Positions 9,681-21,242 of a stretch of 64,000 nucleotides of DNA are shown piece after piece. A model generated the notes under the pieces. The model did not search any database. It saw only the letters and a list, made by a program, of their open reading frames with translations, and had not been told where the DNA came from. Every line of letters starts with the position of its first letter. Position 1 is the stretch's first letter. Source of the DNA: DATIRA01 sp963766505 (GTDB lineage: Bacteria > Pseudomonadota > Gammaproteobacteria > Steroidobacterales > Steroidobacteraceae); the NCBI GenBank assembly GCA_963766505.1, contig CAVYAL010000005.1:62001-126000 (forward strand). The letters run 5' to 3'. Position numbers and translations under genes: made by a program.

Positions 9681-10464
9681 ACAGAATCACGGCGGCGAGT
9701 GCGATCCGGTAGATCGCGAACGGCAGCAGGCCGATGCGGCTCACGAAGCGCATGAAGAAGTCGATGCTCACGTAGGCGACGATCGCCGCAACCAGCGCAC
9801 CGACCCAAAGCTGCGTCCAGTTAACATGTTCGTCGCTCATTATCAGGCTGCCCATCTCGTACACGGTCGCCAGCAGGATCACCGGAACCGACAGCAGGAA
9901 AGAGAATTTCGCTGCCTCGCGGCGGCCGAATCCGAGCAGTCGCCCTGCGGATATTGTCACCCCGGAGCGCGACGTCCCCGGCACCAGTGCCAGCGCCTGT
10001 GCACAGCCAATGACCAGCGCATCGCGCAGCGTCACCTGCGCGACAATTCTGTCGTGGCGGCCAAGGCGGTCCGCCACGACCATGATGACGGCATAGACCG
10101 AGAGCGTGCCCACAATCACCGCCGGGCTCCTGAGGTTGGCTTCGATCCAGCCGGCCAGCGCAAGTCCCGCGACAGCGGCCGGCACCGTGCCGATACCGAG
10201 CGCCAGCGCAATTCGGGCTTCCGGTGTCTGGAAGTCCTGTGTGAACACGTGTCCCGTTCCCTGCAGCAGTGCAAGGATCTCGCGGCGAAAGAACAGGCAC
10301 ACCGCGAGCAGCGACCCGAAATGCACGGCGACGTCGAAGGCGAGGCCCTGGTCGGCCCAGCCGGCCGCCGACGGCACGAGCACGAGATGCCCGGAACTCG
10401 AAATCGGCAGAAACTCCGTGATTCCCTGGACGATTGCGAGCACGACCACCTGCAACCAGGTCAT
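9667..10464 (-). CDS. uppP: Undecaprenyl-diphosphate phosphatase (BacA/UppP)
   Basis: Dephosphorylates undecaprenyl diphosphate to recycle the lipid carrier of cell-wall synthesis; integral inner-membrane protein. The start at 10464 (MTWLQVVVLAIVQG) gives 265 aa, the usual length. The two signature motifs are EFLPISSSGHL near the N-terminus and VPGTSRSGVTI near residue 165, and the rest is about eight hydrophobic helices. It lies 28 nt downstream of the MidA-like gene on the same strand. Confidence 0.93.
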   Translation of the reverse strand: MTWLQVVVLAIVQGITEFLPISSSGHLVLVPSAAGWADQGLAFDVAVHFGSLLAVCLFFRREILALLQGTGHVFTQDFQTPEARIALALGIGTVPAAVAGLALAGWIEANLRSPAVIVGTLSVYAVIMVVADRLGRHDRIVAQVTLRDALVIGCAQALALVPGTSRSGVTISAGRLLGFGRREAAKFSFLLSVPVILLATVYEMGSLIMSDEHVNWTQLWVGALVAAIVAYVSIDFFMRFVSRIGLLPFAIYRIALAAVILYVLA

Positions 10465-10492
10465 GGACGTGTTCCTTGCGTCGCAAATGTCG

Positions 10493-11677
10493 TCATAAGG
10501 TGTGTGTCCTGTCGGCCGCTTCGAACGCGGTCGGCCGCGAAATATTTCCCCGTGCGAGGCAGATGCACTTGACGTTTTCGCCCATCTCACCGGGCAGAGT
10601 CAACATCTTGACCTGCGCGGCCGTCTGCAGCTGTGACTCGATCGGCATCTCCGCGAAGTCCGACAATTCGGCCTCGATACCGCCCGCCAGCAGGAATTGT
10701 GACTGGCTCAGGTAGCCGAGAACCTGCAGCCCGCTGCCCGCCGCGGCTTCCGCGACCGCGGTGAAATCCACCCAGGCGGTCAGGTCCTGGATACCCGGCA
10801 GGATCAGGGGATCGCTGTGCGCGCGGTGGCGAAAGTGGCAGCGCAGCCAGCCCTCACCGCGATCGGCCGCGTAATACTCCCGCCGGCTCACCCCGTAGTC
10901 GAACAGCAACACCAGGCCGTGCTCGAGCATGCCCGCCACGTCACCGAGCCATGCCGGGGCGGCCAGCGATACCTCCGACACGTAGTTTTCCGGCAAAGCC
11001 CCGCCGATGTCGCGCTCGATCGCCGCAACGGCGCCCACGAGTATTTCCGGCGCGGGCTCGTCCACGAAGACGAATTCGCCGGCCTCGTCGGCGACGCGCA
11101 GCTGCGAGACACCGTTCTTGCGACGCAGGAAGCGCTCCACGGGCAATGCGTCCAGCACTTCGTTGGCGATCACGACGCCGCGGTGCGAGTCGGGCATCCG
11201 GTCCAGCCAGACGATGCGATCAGCGTAGCCCGGCAGCGCGTCGCGCAACAGGTCCTGTTGCCGCTCGCGCAGGTCGGCCGAGACTTCCAGTATCCGGTAT
11301 TCGGCGGGCAACGCATCGAGTTCCTGCAACGCGCGCAGCATCTCCAGCGCAAGCCTGCCCGTCCCGGCGCCGAATTCGAGCACCGACGCCGCGTCGATCT
11401 CGCGCAGCGCCGCGGCACATTGCTTTGCAACGACGCGCCCGAAAAGCGGCGAGATCTCCGGTGCAGTGACGAAGTCCCCGTCGGCACCGAACTTGCGCGC
11501 GCCTGCACTGTAGTAACCGAGCCGCGGCGCGTACAGCGCGTAGTGCATGAACTCGGCGAAGCTGATGGTGCCGCCCGCATCGAAGATCCGTGCACGGATG
11601 TAGTCGGCGCAGCGTTCGCTTTGTGCTGCGCTGATTGCGTCCGGCTGTGGCAGGGAGAATGCGTAATCGTGTTGCAT
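10493..11677 (-). CDS. SAM-dependent methyltransferase, MidA/NDUFAF7 (COG1565) family
   Basis: The 394-aa protein contains the family N-terminus (ISFAEFMHYALYAPRLGYYS, FGADGDFVTAPEISPLFG) and the SAM-binding loop VLEFGAGTGRLA. The mitochondrial homologue NDUFAF7 dimethylates an arginine of complex I; the bacterial substrate is not settled. I chose ATG 11677, where homology begins. It diverges from the pteridine reductase, with about 80 nt between the starts. Confidence 0.85.
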   Translation of the reverse strand: MQHDYAFSLPQPDAISAAQSERCADYIRARIFDAGGTISFAEFMHYALYAPRLGYYSAGARKFGADGDFVTAPEISPLFGRVVAKQCAAALREIDAASVLEFGAGTGRLALEMLRALQELDALPAEYRILEVSADLRERQQDLLRDALPGYADRIVWLDRMPDSHRGVVIANEVLDALPVERFLRRKNGVSQLRVADEAGEFVFVDEPAPEILVGAVAAIERDIGGALPENYVSEVSLAAPAWLGDVAGMLEHGLVLLFDYGVSRREYYAADRGEGWLRCHFRHRAHSDPLILPGIQDLTAWVDFTAVAEAAAGSGLQVLGYLSQSQFLLAGGIEAELSDFAEMPIESQLQTAAQVKMLTLPGEMGENVKCICLARGNISRPTAFEAADRTHTL

Positions 11678-11760
11678 GTCGTGTCGTTGGTCTTTCAGAA
11701 TGTCGCCTTTATAACGTGACCCGCGAAAAAATGCCGGCGGGTGGGAATAGGCGTCGATCA

Positions 11761-12513
11761 ATGAGCAGCACATCGGACCTCGAGGGGCGCGTCGCACTGG
11801 TAACCGGCGCCGCGCGCCGTGTAGGGGCGGAGATTGCCACACAACTGCACGCAGCGGGTGCCGATGTCGGTATCCATTACCGTCATTCCACAGACGATGC
11901 CGGGAATCTCGTCGCGGGGCTGAATGCGCTGCGACCCGACTCGGCGGCCGCGTTCCAGGCCGACCTTCTCGACACGGGATCGATACCGGCACTGGTCGCG
12001 GCGGTTGCCGGCTGGCGTGGCGGGATCGACATCCTCGTCAACAATGCGTCGAGCTTCTATCCCACGCCGCTCGGTGAAATTACGGAGGCGCACTGGGACG
12101 ATCTCGTCGGCAGCAACTTCAAGGCGCCGCTGTTCCTCGCCCAGGCCGCCGCGCCCGGCCTGCGCGAGCGCCGGGGCAGCATCGTGAACATCATCGATAT
12201 CCATGCACAGCGGCCGCTGCGCAACCACGTGGTCTACAGCCCCGCAAAAGCAGGCCTCGCCATGCTGACGCGCGCGCTGGCAAAGGAACTCGCCCCCGAG
12301 GTGCGCGTGAACGGCGTGTCCCCGGGCGCCATCCTGTGGCCGGAAGGTGACATGAGCGAGGAGATCAAGGCCTCGATACTCGACGAGGTGCCCCTGGCGC
12401 GTGCCGGCTCACCGGAAGACATCGCCGGCTGCGTGGTCTACCTGGTCCGCGACGCAACCTACGTCACGGGCCAGATCCTGGCCGTCGACGGCGGGCGCTC
12501 CATCGGCTGGTAA
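11761..12513 (+). CDS. Pteridine reductase-like short-chain dehydrogenase
   Basis: NADPH-dependent SDR of 250 aa. The TGAARRVG cofactor motif (Arg-rich variant typical of pteridine reductases PTR1/FolM), NNAS, and the YSPAKAGL catalytic Tyr-x3-Lys are present. It probably reduces dihydro- or bio-pterins, consistent with folK and folB 1.5-2.3 kb away. ATG 11731 would be an alternative start; 11761 matches the usual N-terminus. Confidence 0.82.
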   Translation: MSSTSDLEGRVALVTGAARRVGAEIATQLHAAGADVGIHYRHSTDDAGNLVAGLNALRPDSAAAFQADLLDTGSIPALVAAVAGWRGGIDILVNNASSFYPTPLGEITEAHWDDLVGSNFKAPLFLAQAAAPGLRERRGSIVNIIDIHAQRPLRNHVVYSPAKAGLAMLTRALAKELAPEVRVNGVSPGAILWPEGDMSEEIKASILDEVPLARAGSPEDIAGCVVYLVRDATYVTGQILAVDGGRSIGW

Positions 12514-12517
12514 CCCC

Positions 12518-13841
12518 TCAGAAAGCTCGCAGGAACTCGCGCGCAGGCGGCCCGCGCCTGTCGACCTGCGGCAAAGCCTTGGCGGCGCCGATCCCGGCTT
12601 CCTCGGCCCGCAGCGATGCGGCAACCGGACATGTGCCGGTCGCGAGATAGGTTTGCGCCGCCAAAAGGTTCGGGTCGCCGGGATCACCGACCGGAATCGA
12701 CAGGTCGTCATCGGCCGCGCAATCGACCGGCAAGCCATCGAAATAGCCGCCGACGTCGTCGGCATTGACCGCCTCGAAGGCCACCGCCCTCAGCAGCTTT
12801 CCGCAAAATTCCAGGCCGACCTGGCCGACCGGCTTGCCAAGCGTGTCGGATCCCACCAGCACCGTTTCTACGTGGGGCTCCATGCCGTTAATGACGAGTT
12901 CGGAAGCGGACGCAGTATCGCCGGTGGTGATGGCGACCAGGCGTGAGAGGCTTATCGAATTCGCGAGCTGGTCAAAGAACTCGATGGTGTCGTATTGTTC
13001 GGAACGGATGGCATTGAACAGGGACTTGGAGAAGATCAGGTTCTCGGCGACCTGGCCGCCGAAGTAGTCCCCGAGCAGGCTGGAGGTGCTGACCAGTCCG
13101 CCACCGTTATACCGAAGATCGATGATGACGTCGTTCACCCCGGCATCATTGAACGCGGCGAACACGGCCTCCATCGCCGGCTCCGCAGGCAGGATGAAAC
13201 TGGCCAGTTCCAGGTAGCCGATGTTGCGGCCGCCGCCCGCGTCGATGATTCGCCATTGCGGCACCGGATCGATCGTCACTGTGCCGCGGGCAAGCGATAC
13301 CTCGAACTCGGAATCATCGAGGCGTCGCATTTCGAACGTGAGAGGCGAGCTCTCGAGCAAGGTCCGAACGCCTTCGGCGGCCTCGATATCAGCAATCGTG
13401 CGGCCATTGAGAGTCAGGATTTCCTGTCCCCGCTGCCAGACCCGCAGCGCCAGCCGGACCATCCGCGAAAACCTTCTCCAGCTGGACGCGGTCACTGGCG
13501 ATGAACCTCAAAATGATACCGTAACCGTCAAACTCGCCCTGCGAAAAACGCGAATCATCGGCCGCCGCGGTCGTTATGAAACTGAACGCCTTGTCAACCG
13601 GCAGGCCGTCGCTCCCGGCCGGACTGAATGTCTTCAGGTAATCGAGCAAATCCTCGGGCGTCGCGAACTGGCTGGTGTCCACCTGCGCAGGCAGCAGGTC
13701 GTTCCAGAAGTACCAGTCGCGCATCGAATCGAGAACGAATTGTTTCTGGCCCTCGATCGAGCATTCGGCGACCGAGCCTTCGTCGCTGGACGAACAGGCC
13801 GCCAGCAGCAAGACCGGCAGGATCGGAAATAATTTGCGCAT
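12518..13841 (-). CDS. S41-family C-terminal processing peptidase-like lipoprotein, one indel
   Basis: ATG 13841 begins MRKLFPILPV with lipobox LLLAAC, so it is probably a lipoprotein. A PDZ-like part (GQEILTLNGRTIADIE) precedes an S41 tail-protease core. VIIDLRYNGGG, the nucleophile region TASASE and LGKPVGQ (probable Lys of the Ser/Lys dyad) are visible. The frame breaks near 13440 (AGAAGLA, then RGQEIL in another frame). Convergent with the pteridine reductase, leaving only 4 nt. Confidence 0.82.
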
Positions 13842-13964
13842 TGCCACTCCGTTAGCGTGGAGGGTCTCTCCATCTGGGGACATCTTATCCGATCAGCCGT
13901 GCAAACCACTGAGGAACGGTCGTCAAATTTTGACCCCTGCGCACGGGTTTTTATCCCGGCTTTT

Positions 13965-14453
13965 TTACAGAATAACGTCGACCCGCGTTAACGGATGACG
14001 GTCGCCGTCGAACTCCCGCCAGAGGTCGCCGATCGTCTTCCCGGTGACCGGGTGCACCAGCCGCGGGGCGATATCCGCGAGCGGCCGGAGCACGAAACCG
14101 TACTCGAGAATATCGCGGCGAGGCAGCCTCAGGGGCGGCGCCGGTTCGACCGTGTCGCCATAGAGCAGGAGGTCGATATCCAGCGGCCGTGAGCTGTACC
14201 GGTCCGGCCCGCGGCTGCGTCCGGCCATTGCATGAATCCGTTCGATCTCTTCGAGAACCTCCAACGGCGTTGCGTCAGTCGCCAGCGCGACGACGAGGTT
14301 CAGGAAGTCGGGGCCGTCGAAGCCGACCGCCGCGCTCCTGTAGACCGGCGATACCGTCAATTCGCCGTGCCGGTGCCGCAAGGCATCCACGGCGAGCCGC
14401 AGGTTCTTCTCGGCATCGATGTTGCTGCCGAGGCCCAGATAGACGTTCGCCAC
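13965..14453 (-). CDS. folK: 6-hydroxymethyl-7,8-dihydropterin pyrophosphokinase (HPPK)
   Basis: Transfers pyrophosphate from ATP to 6-hydroxymethyl-dihydropterin in folate synthesis. The 162-aa protein has YLGLGSNI at the N-terminus, VSPVYRSAAVG, and the metal/ATP motif RPLDIDLLLYGD, followed by LPRRDILEYGFVLRPLADIAP. It lies 3 nt after folB on the same strand, and together they catalyse consecutive steps. Confidence 0.96.
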   Translation of the reverse strand: MANVYLGLGSNIDAEKNLRLAVDALRHRHGELTVSPVYRSAAVGFDGPDFLNLVVALATDATPLEVLEEIERIHAMAGRSRGPDRYSSRPLDIDLLLYGDTVEPAPPLRLPRRDILEYGFVLRPLADIAPRLVHPVTGKTIGDLWREFDGDRHPLTRVDVIL

Positions 14454-14456
14454 GGG

Positions 14457-14822
14457 TCAATCCGGACGCGGCCGTTCGCCACGCTCGATGACAACCCCCA
14501 CGTCTCGCGCGCCGCGGATCGCGCCCGGCTTGTTGACCCGCACCCGGACCCAGGGAACATCGAACTCGCCGATAACAATCCCGGCAATGCGCTCGGCCAG
14601 GGTCTCGACCAGCTGGAACTCGGACTCGGCGATGAAACTCTGCAGGCGTTTTGCGACGAGCTTGTAGTTCAAGGTGTCTTCCACCGTGTCGCTGGCGGCC
14701 GCCTTGCGGATATCAGCCGCCATGTCCAGGTCGATTTCCACGGTCTGGCGAATCTTGCGTTCCCAGTCCCAGATACCGATGACCGCATCGACCTTGAGGT
14801 TGTGCAGAAAAATGATGTCCAT
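14457..14822 (-). CDS. folB: Dihydroneopterin aldolase
   Basis: Converts dihydroneopterin to 6-hydroxymethyl-dihydropterin and glycolaldehyde. The 121-aa product shows the family pattern LKVDAVIGIWDWER, NYKLVAKRLQSFI, LVETLAERIA and a late VRVNKPGAIRGA. Start ATG 14822. It precedes folK and follows tsaD on the minus strand. Confidence 0.95.
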   Translation of the reverse strand: MDIIFLHNLKVDAVIGIWDWERKIRQTVEIDLDMAADIRKAAASDTVEDTLNYKLVAKRLQSFIAESEFQLVETLAERIAGIVIGEFDVPWVRVRVNKPGAIRGARDVGVVIERGERPRPD

Positions 14823-14835
14823 AGGAATTCGCCAC

Positions 14836-15853
14836 TCAGTCCGGGGTCGCGGGCGCCGGCGAGCGCGTCCAGCGGCCAGCGTGCCAGGGCCCGAATCTCG
14901 CCGATCGGGCGCGCATCTGCAAGGCGCAACGCACCGGCCACGGCGATCATCGCGCCATTGTCGGTACAAAACGCCATGCGCGGGTAATGCACCTCGCCGG
15001 GGAAGCGGCTTGCCATCTCCCGGCGCAGCAGCTTGTTGGCGCCGACGCCGCCGGCGACGACGATCCGTGCCAGGCCCGCGCTGTGCGCGGCGCGAATCGA
15101 CTTTTCGACCAGCGTATCGACTGCGGCCCTCTGGAACGAAGCCGCGAGGTCGGCGCGGCATGCGTCGAGGTCGCCGCGCTCGCTCGCTTTGCGCACCTCG
15201 AGCATCGCGGCCGTCTTCAGGCCGCTGAAGCTGAAGTCGTGACCCGGGCGATTCAACATCGGCCGGGGAAAGTCGAAGGCTTTGTCGTTGCCCTGTTCCG
15301 CGAGCGCCGCCAGCGCAGGGCCGCCGGGGTACCCGAGGCCGAGCAGCTTGGCGGTCTTGTCGAAGGCCTCACCGACCGCGTCGTCGAGCGTGGTTCCGAG
15401 CAGTTCGTACTCGCCGAGTGCACGCACCGAGATCAGCATGGAGTGCCCCCCGGACACGAGCAGCGCCAGGAACGGGAACGCGGGCGGATTGTCTTCGAGC
15501 ATCGGCGCCAGCAGGTGTCCCTCCATGTGATGCACGGGGACGACCGGGCAGCCCCAGGCCAGGCCGAGACCGGCCGCCATGCCGCCGCCCACCATGAGGG
15601 CCCCGACGAGGCCGGGGCCCGCCGTGTACGCGATGGCATCGGGGCGCTCTACCCCCGCTTTCGACAGAACCACCCGGATCAGCGGCAGCAGGCGCCGGAC
15701 GTGGTCGCGAGACGCAATCTCCGGCACCACACCGCCATAGACGGCGTGCAGGTCCACCTGGCTGTGCAGGGCATCCGCGAGCAGGCCGCGCTCCGTGGAA
15801 TACAGCGCCACGCCGGTCTCGTCGCAGCTGGTTTCGATCCCGAGTACGTTCAT
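14836..15853 (-). CDS. tsaD: tRNA N6-adenosine threonylcarbamoyltransferase, probable C-terminal indel
   Basis: Kae1/Qri7 family enzyme forming t6A37 in ANN-decoding tRNAs. MNVLGIETSCDETGVALY, the metal-binding HHMEGHL (His pair), ALLVSGGHS, GYPGGP and GGVGANKLLRR are present. In the frame read from 15853 there is no stop until 14669, which would run through folB. The next frame stops at 14836 (PAPATPD-stop), giving a normal length of about 338 aa. I infer a one-base indel near 14870. The alternative is a 394-aa fusion-like tail. Confidence 0.92.
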
Positions 15854-15902
15854 GGCGCCGCATAGTAAGGGATATTGGCCTGAATCGCTGCATCGGCGGG
15901 CC

Positions 15903-15931
15903 TTGCGCCCCTCCCGGCAGGGGGTTAAAAT
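15903..15931 (+). promoter_or_regulatory. Promoter of the rpsU-yqeY-dnaG-rpoD block
   Basis: TTGCGC (15903-15908), 17 nt, TAAAAT (15926-15931, 5/6 to TATAAT). A short hairpin CCCGGTTCGACCCGGG follows in the leader before the rpsU SD (AAGGAAGG). Confidence 0.5.
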
Positions 15932-15990
15932 GCGCGGCTCTCCCGGTTCGACCCGGGATTATTTATGCCCAGAAGGAAGGCCTGATCTAA

Positions 15991-16206
15991 ATGCCAAGTG
16001 TTCGCGTAAAAGAGAACGAATATTTCGACGCCGCACTGCGCCGCTTCAAGCGCGCCTGCGAGAAAGCCGGGGTCCTCACGGAACTGCGCCGCCGCGAGTT
16101 CTACGAGAAGCCGACCCAGGAGCGCAAGCGCAAGAAGGCCGCCGCCGTCAAGCGGCACATGAAGCGCATATCGCGCGAAGAGTCGAAGCGCAGACGTCTC
16201 TACTGA
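15991..16206 (+). CDS. rpsU: 30S ribosomal protein S21
   Basis: The 71-aa basic protein MPSVRVKENEYFDAALRRFK... matches S21 over its full length, ending in ESKRRRLY. It is the first gene of the conserved macromolecular-synthesis block rpsU-dnaG-rpoD. SD AAGGAAGG lies about 10 nt upstream of ATG 15991. Confidence 0.98.
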   Translation: MPSVRVKENEYFDAALRRFKRACEKAGVLTELRRREFYEKPTQERKRKKAAAVKRHMKRISREESKRRRLY

Positions 16207-16236
16207 AATCCCCGAGGTTCGAGGCTCTCTCGGCCC

Positions 16237-16684
16237 ATGTCTCTTAAAGAACAGCGTTACCGAGGACATGAAGTCCGCGATGAAAGCCGGCGACAAGGAC
16301 CGGCTCAAGGTCCTGCGCCTCATTCTCGCGGCCATCAAGCAGGTGGAGATCGATTCCCGCAAGGAACTCGATGACGCCGCAGTTCTCGGCGTTCTCGACA
16401 AGATGGTCAAGCAGCGCCGCGATTCCGTCGAGCAGTTTACCAAGGGGGGCCGTGACGACCTCGCCGCCATCGAGCAGGCCGAGATCGTCGTGCTGGAAAG
16501 TTACCTTCCGGCGAAAATGGATGATGCCGAACTCGACGCCCTCATCGATGAAGTCATCGTGGCGACCGGCGCGGAGAGTATCCGCGACATGGGCAAGGTC
16601 ATGGGCGCCATAAAGTCCAAAGCCGCCGGCCGTGCCGACATGGGTGCCGTCGGCAGCCGGGTCAAGGAACGGCTCGGGGCCTGA
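16237..16684 (+). CDS. yqeY: GatB/YqeY-domain protein, one indel near the start
   Basis: About 149-aa protein of the YqeY family (helical domain shared with the tail of GatB; role unclear, possibly tRNA-related). The expected start MSLKEQ is at 16237, but the frame shifts at about 16256; VTEDMKSAMKAGDKDRLKVLRLI continues in the next frame to the stop at 16684. It commonly sits between rpsU and dnaG in gammaproteobacteria, as here. Confidence 0.88.
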
Positions 16685-16818
16685 AATTCCCGGGAATAAA
16701 GCGCTGGCGAATCAGTACGGATTCGCTATGCTTGGGCGAACGGGCAGCGACCCGGGCCCCAATAACAAGAACAGGCTCTGTCCAGACCCGAAGCCGCGGA
16801 GCACACGTTTAATCAACT

Positions 16819-18615
16819 ATGGCCGGACTGATTCCCCAGGACTTCATCGACGACCTGGTCGCAAGGGCCGATGTCGTCGAGGTGATCGGCCGGCGTGTGC
16901 AGCTCAAGAAGGCCGGGCGTGAATTCAAGGCCTGCTGTCCCGTTTCACGACGAGAAGACGCCCTCGTTCACGGTGAGTCCGACGAAGGGTTTCTATCACT
17001 GCTTCGGCTGCGGCGCCCACGGCACCGCGCTCGGCTTCCTCATGGAATTCGACCACATGAGTTTCGTCGAGGCGGTCGAGAGCCTCGCCAACTCCATGGG
17101 CGTCGAGGTGCCGCGAGATGAACGGACCGCCCCGCCCGGCGCTACGACGAGCTCTTCGAGCTGATGGTCGCGCGTCGAGACGCTATCTGGCAGCAGGGGC
17201 TGCGCGAGAACGCCGCAGCCGTCGATTACCTCAAGCAGCGCGGCATCGACGGCAATACCGCCCGCCGCTTCGGCTCGGCTACGCGCCCGATGGCTGGAGC
17301 GACGTACTCGACAAGTTCGGCAGGTCGCAGGAGGCCATCGATCGCTGCTCGCGGCGGGCCTCGTGATCCGCAAGGACAATGGCAAGCACTACGATCGCTT
17401 TCGCGATCGCATCATGTTTCCGATCCGCGACGCGCGCGGCCGCTGATCGGCTTCGGCGGGCGCTGCCATCGGCGACGGCGAGCCCAAGTACCTGAACTCC
17501 CCGGAGACCGTGCTGTTCCACAAGGGCCGGGAGCTCTACGGGCTGTACGAAGCACGCCAGGCGCTGCGCCAGATCGATCGCCTCGTGGTCGTCGAGGGCT
17601 ACATGGACGTCGTCGCCCTCGCGCGCCACGGCATCGACTTCTCCATTGCGACGCTGGGAACCGCAACGACGGACGAGCACCTGAACCGGCTGTTCCGGCT
17701 GACCGAGAACATCGATTTTTGCTTCGACGGCGACCGCGCCGGCCAACAGGCCGCGCTGGCGCGCGCTGGAGACGCGCTGCCGCAGATGCGCGAAGGCCGC
17801 CAGGTGCGTTTCGTGTTCCTGCCGGAGGGCCACGACCCGGATTCGTACGTCAACGAGCACGGCGCCGATGCGTTCATCGAGGCGCTCGATAACGGCGTGC
17901 CGCTGTCGGACTTCCTGATCGGGGAGCTTGCGCGGCAGGTGGACATGGACACGGTCGACGGCCGGGCCCGGCTCGCAGAACTCGCGAGACCGCTGATCGC
18001 ACAGGATTCCGCCGGGCGTCTATCGCGAGCTTGCTGCTCGAATCGCCTGGCGCAAACCGTCGGCCTCACGGCAGCCAAGCTCGAGAGGATGATCGGCGAC
18101 GCCGACAGGCCGACCGAACCGGCCACCCCGTCGCAGGCGGCCGCAGCGTGGCCGGCGGCCCAGGCCGGCAAGCCATCGGTGGTGCGCCGGGCGATCACGC
18201 TGTTGCTCAACCATCCCGCAGGCAGCGGCCAAGCTCGACGTCGAGAAACTGGCCGGGCGTAAACCGGCCGGGCATCGAGCTGTTGCAGCGACCTCATTGA
18301 AACCGTGCAGGCAGGAGCCCAATATCACGACTGCGGGCTTGCTGGAGCGCTGGCGCCACGAGCGAACGAGGGCCGCCACCTCGGCAAACTCGCCGCCGTC
18401 GAGGTGCCCGACGAGGATGATTTCGATCCGGCCGCCGAGCTGGCCGACTGCCTCGGACCAGCTGGCGCTGGCGGGACGCCGCGGAACGAATCGATTTTTT
18501 GATTGAAAAACAGAGGCTTAACTCGCTGACCGACGATGAAAAGGCGGAGTTGCGGCAGCTTCGCTGTAGGCTTGCGCCAGGGACGGGCTGGCGAGAAATT
18601 CATGGACATTTATAG
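16819..18615 (+). CDS. dnaG: DNA primase, many indels
   Basis: Synthesises RNA primers at the replication fork. ATG 16819 begins MAGLIPQDFIDDLVARADVV. The zinc finger (CCPFHDEKTPSF, then FYHCFGCGAHG), TOPRIM motifs (VVEGYMDVVALA and FDGDRAGQQAA) and the helicase-binding end (DFLIEKQRLNSLTDDEKAEL) are all present but spread over three frames. Breaks lie near 16942, 17130-17160, 17275, 17345, 17440, 18020 and 18230-18480. The stop at 18615 is the likeliest; a further shift near 18565 would end the gene at 18682. Confidence 0.92.
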
Positions 18616-18678
18616 ACTAGATCGAGTCAAACTAGTACAATTGGTCGTTTGCATTTTTTACATGGAGGTCGTTTCCTC

Positions 18679-20505
<1,827 letters not shown>

Positions 20506-20510
20506 AGAAA

Positions 20511-20535
20511 AGCCGGGCACTGCCCGGCTTTTTTT
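20511..20535 (+). terminator. Rho-independent terminator after rpoD
   Basis: AGCCGGGC, loop ACT, GCCCGGCT, then T7. It starts 6 nt after the rpoD stop. Confidence 0.9.
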
Positions 20536-20543
20536 GCCCAATT

Positions 20544-20792
20544 TCATGGCTGCGGCCGGTATCCGCACTTTGCACAGCAGCCACCTTTCAGTTTGACCAG
20601 TTCGATTTTTCTCATTCTGCCCCGTAACTGTTGAGCGCTATAGGACTGCAACCTGTTGTTGGTGTCCCGATTCTTGCAACGTCGTGAGCAAAATCTTTTT
20701 TGCTTCCCTCGAAGTACTTGCGAACAACGAATACACCTGGCCACAACACAAGCCTGGCAGTTAATCGAACGGTGTCCGACGCACAAATTCAA
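20544..20792 (-). pseudogene. Truncated HNH-endonuclease-like zinc-binding protein
   Basis: The 82-aa product has a cysteine cluster (CQAC, CIRC, FCSRRCKNRD) followed by RKIELVKLKGGCCAKCGY. That resembles the entry to an HNH nuclease, which normally continues into an LEFHH-type motif. Here it stops three residues later, next to the rpoD terminator, so the catalytic part is missing. It may be a 5' remnant, or a small zinc-finger protein in its own right. It lies between rpoD and the intron-containing tRNA, pointing away from the tRNA. Confidence 0.45.
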
Positions 20793-20857
20793 GGAATCAA
20801 TCCGCTACTGACCATCGCTATGGCCGCTGGATATCTGGTAGAATTCCGCCCGGTTGT

Positions 20858-21168
20858 GGGCCTGTAGCTCAGTTGGTTAGAGCAGGGGACTCATCAAAAG
20901 GTGCGTTTGTGCCGAAAGGCACAAAGTCGAACGGGATGAATTCAGGGAAACCGTAGCAGCCTTGGCTGACGGCAATCCTGAGCCAAGCCGGCAGTACACT
21001 GCCGGACGGTGCAGAGACTACCTGAGAACTTCAGTGTTCTTAATGACAGGCTAGAGCGTCCCGCCCCTAACAATTCGGTTGAGGGTGATGAGATAGTCCG
21101 CTCCGCTTGGAAACAGGCGGGTAAAGTGAATCCCTTGGTCCCAGGTTCGAGTCCTGGCGGGCCCACCA
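20858..21168 (+). tRNA. tRNA(CAU), probably tRNA-Ile2, interrupted by a group I intron
   Basis: Exon 1 is 20858-20894 and exon 2 is 21129-21168; joined they give 77 nt including an encoded CCA. The acceptor stem (GGGCCTG with CGGGCCC), D arm, anticodon stem (GGGGA with TCCCT), loop CTCATAA and T arm (CCAGG TTCGAGT CCTGG) all pair. The anticodon is CAU. The stem pattern resembles the lysidine-type tRNA-Ile2 more than elongator tRNA-Met, but I cannot exclude Met. The only -10-like promoter element seen is TAGAAT (20839-20844). Confidence 0.92.
20895..21128 (+). ncRNA. Group I self-splicing intron (234 nt) in tRNA(CAU)
   Basis: It follows U36 directly. P1 can form between exon CAU and intron GUG (20901-20903), with the U-G wobble at the splice site. 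P2 is an 8-bp hairpin with a GAAA loop (20906-20925). P4 pairs TCAGG (20942-20946) with CCTGA (20977-20981). P7 pairs GACTA in R (GTGCAGAGACTACC, 21009-21022) with TAGTC in S (21094-21098). P9 is CCGCTTG-GAAA-CAGGCGG (21103-21120). The last base is G (21128). No ORF inside. Same host-tRNA type and position as the intron known from Azoarcus. Confidence 0.93.
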
Positions 21169-21172
21169 ATTC
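21144..21172. repeat. Direct repeat copy 1 (3' end of tRNA(CAU))
   Basis: 29 nt from the T arm through CCA plus four further bases, identical to 21243-21271. Similarity continues to 21180 with two mismatches. The copies are 99 nt apart. Confidence 0.85.
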
Positions 21173-21242
21173 CTACTGCCACCGGTACCAGCCACAGTAT
21201 GCCCCTGTCGGGAGAGGCACGATCGTCTCAAGCGCGGCGAGT

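Noticed and set aside
20942..21169. Minus-strand 75-codon frame across the intron
   Set aside because: It reads through the conserved group I intron core and the tRNA 3' exon; no protein features.
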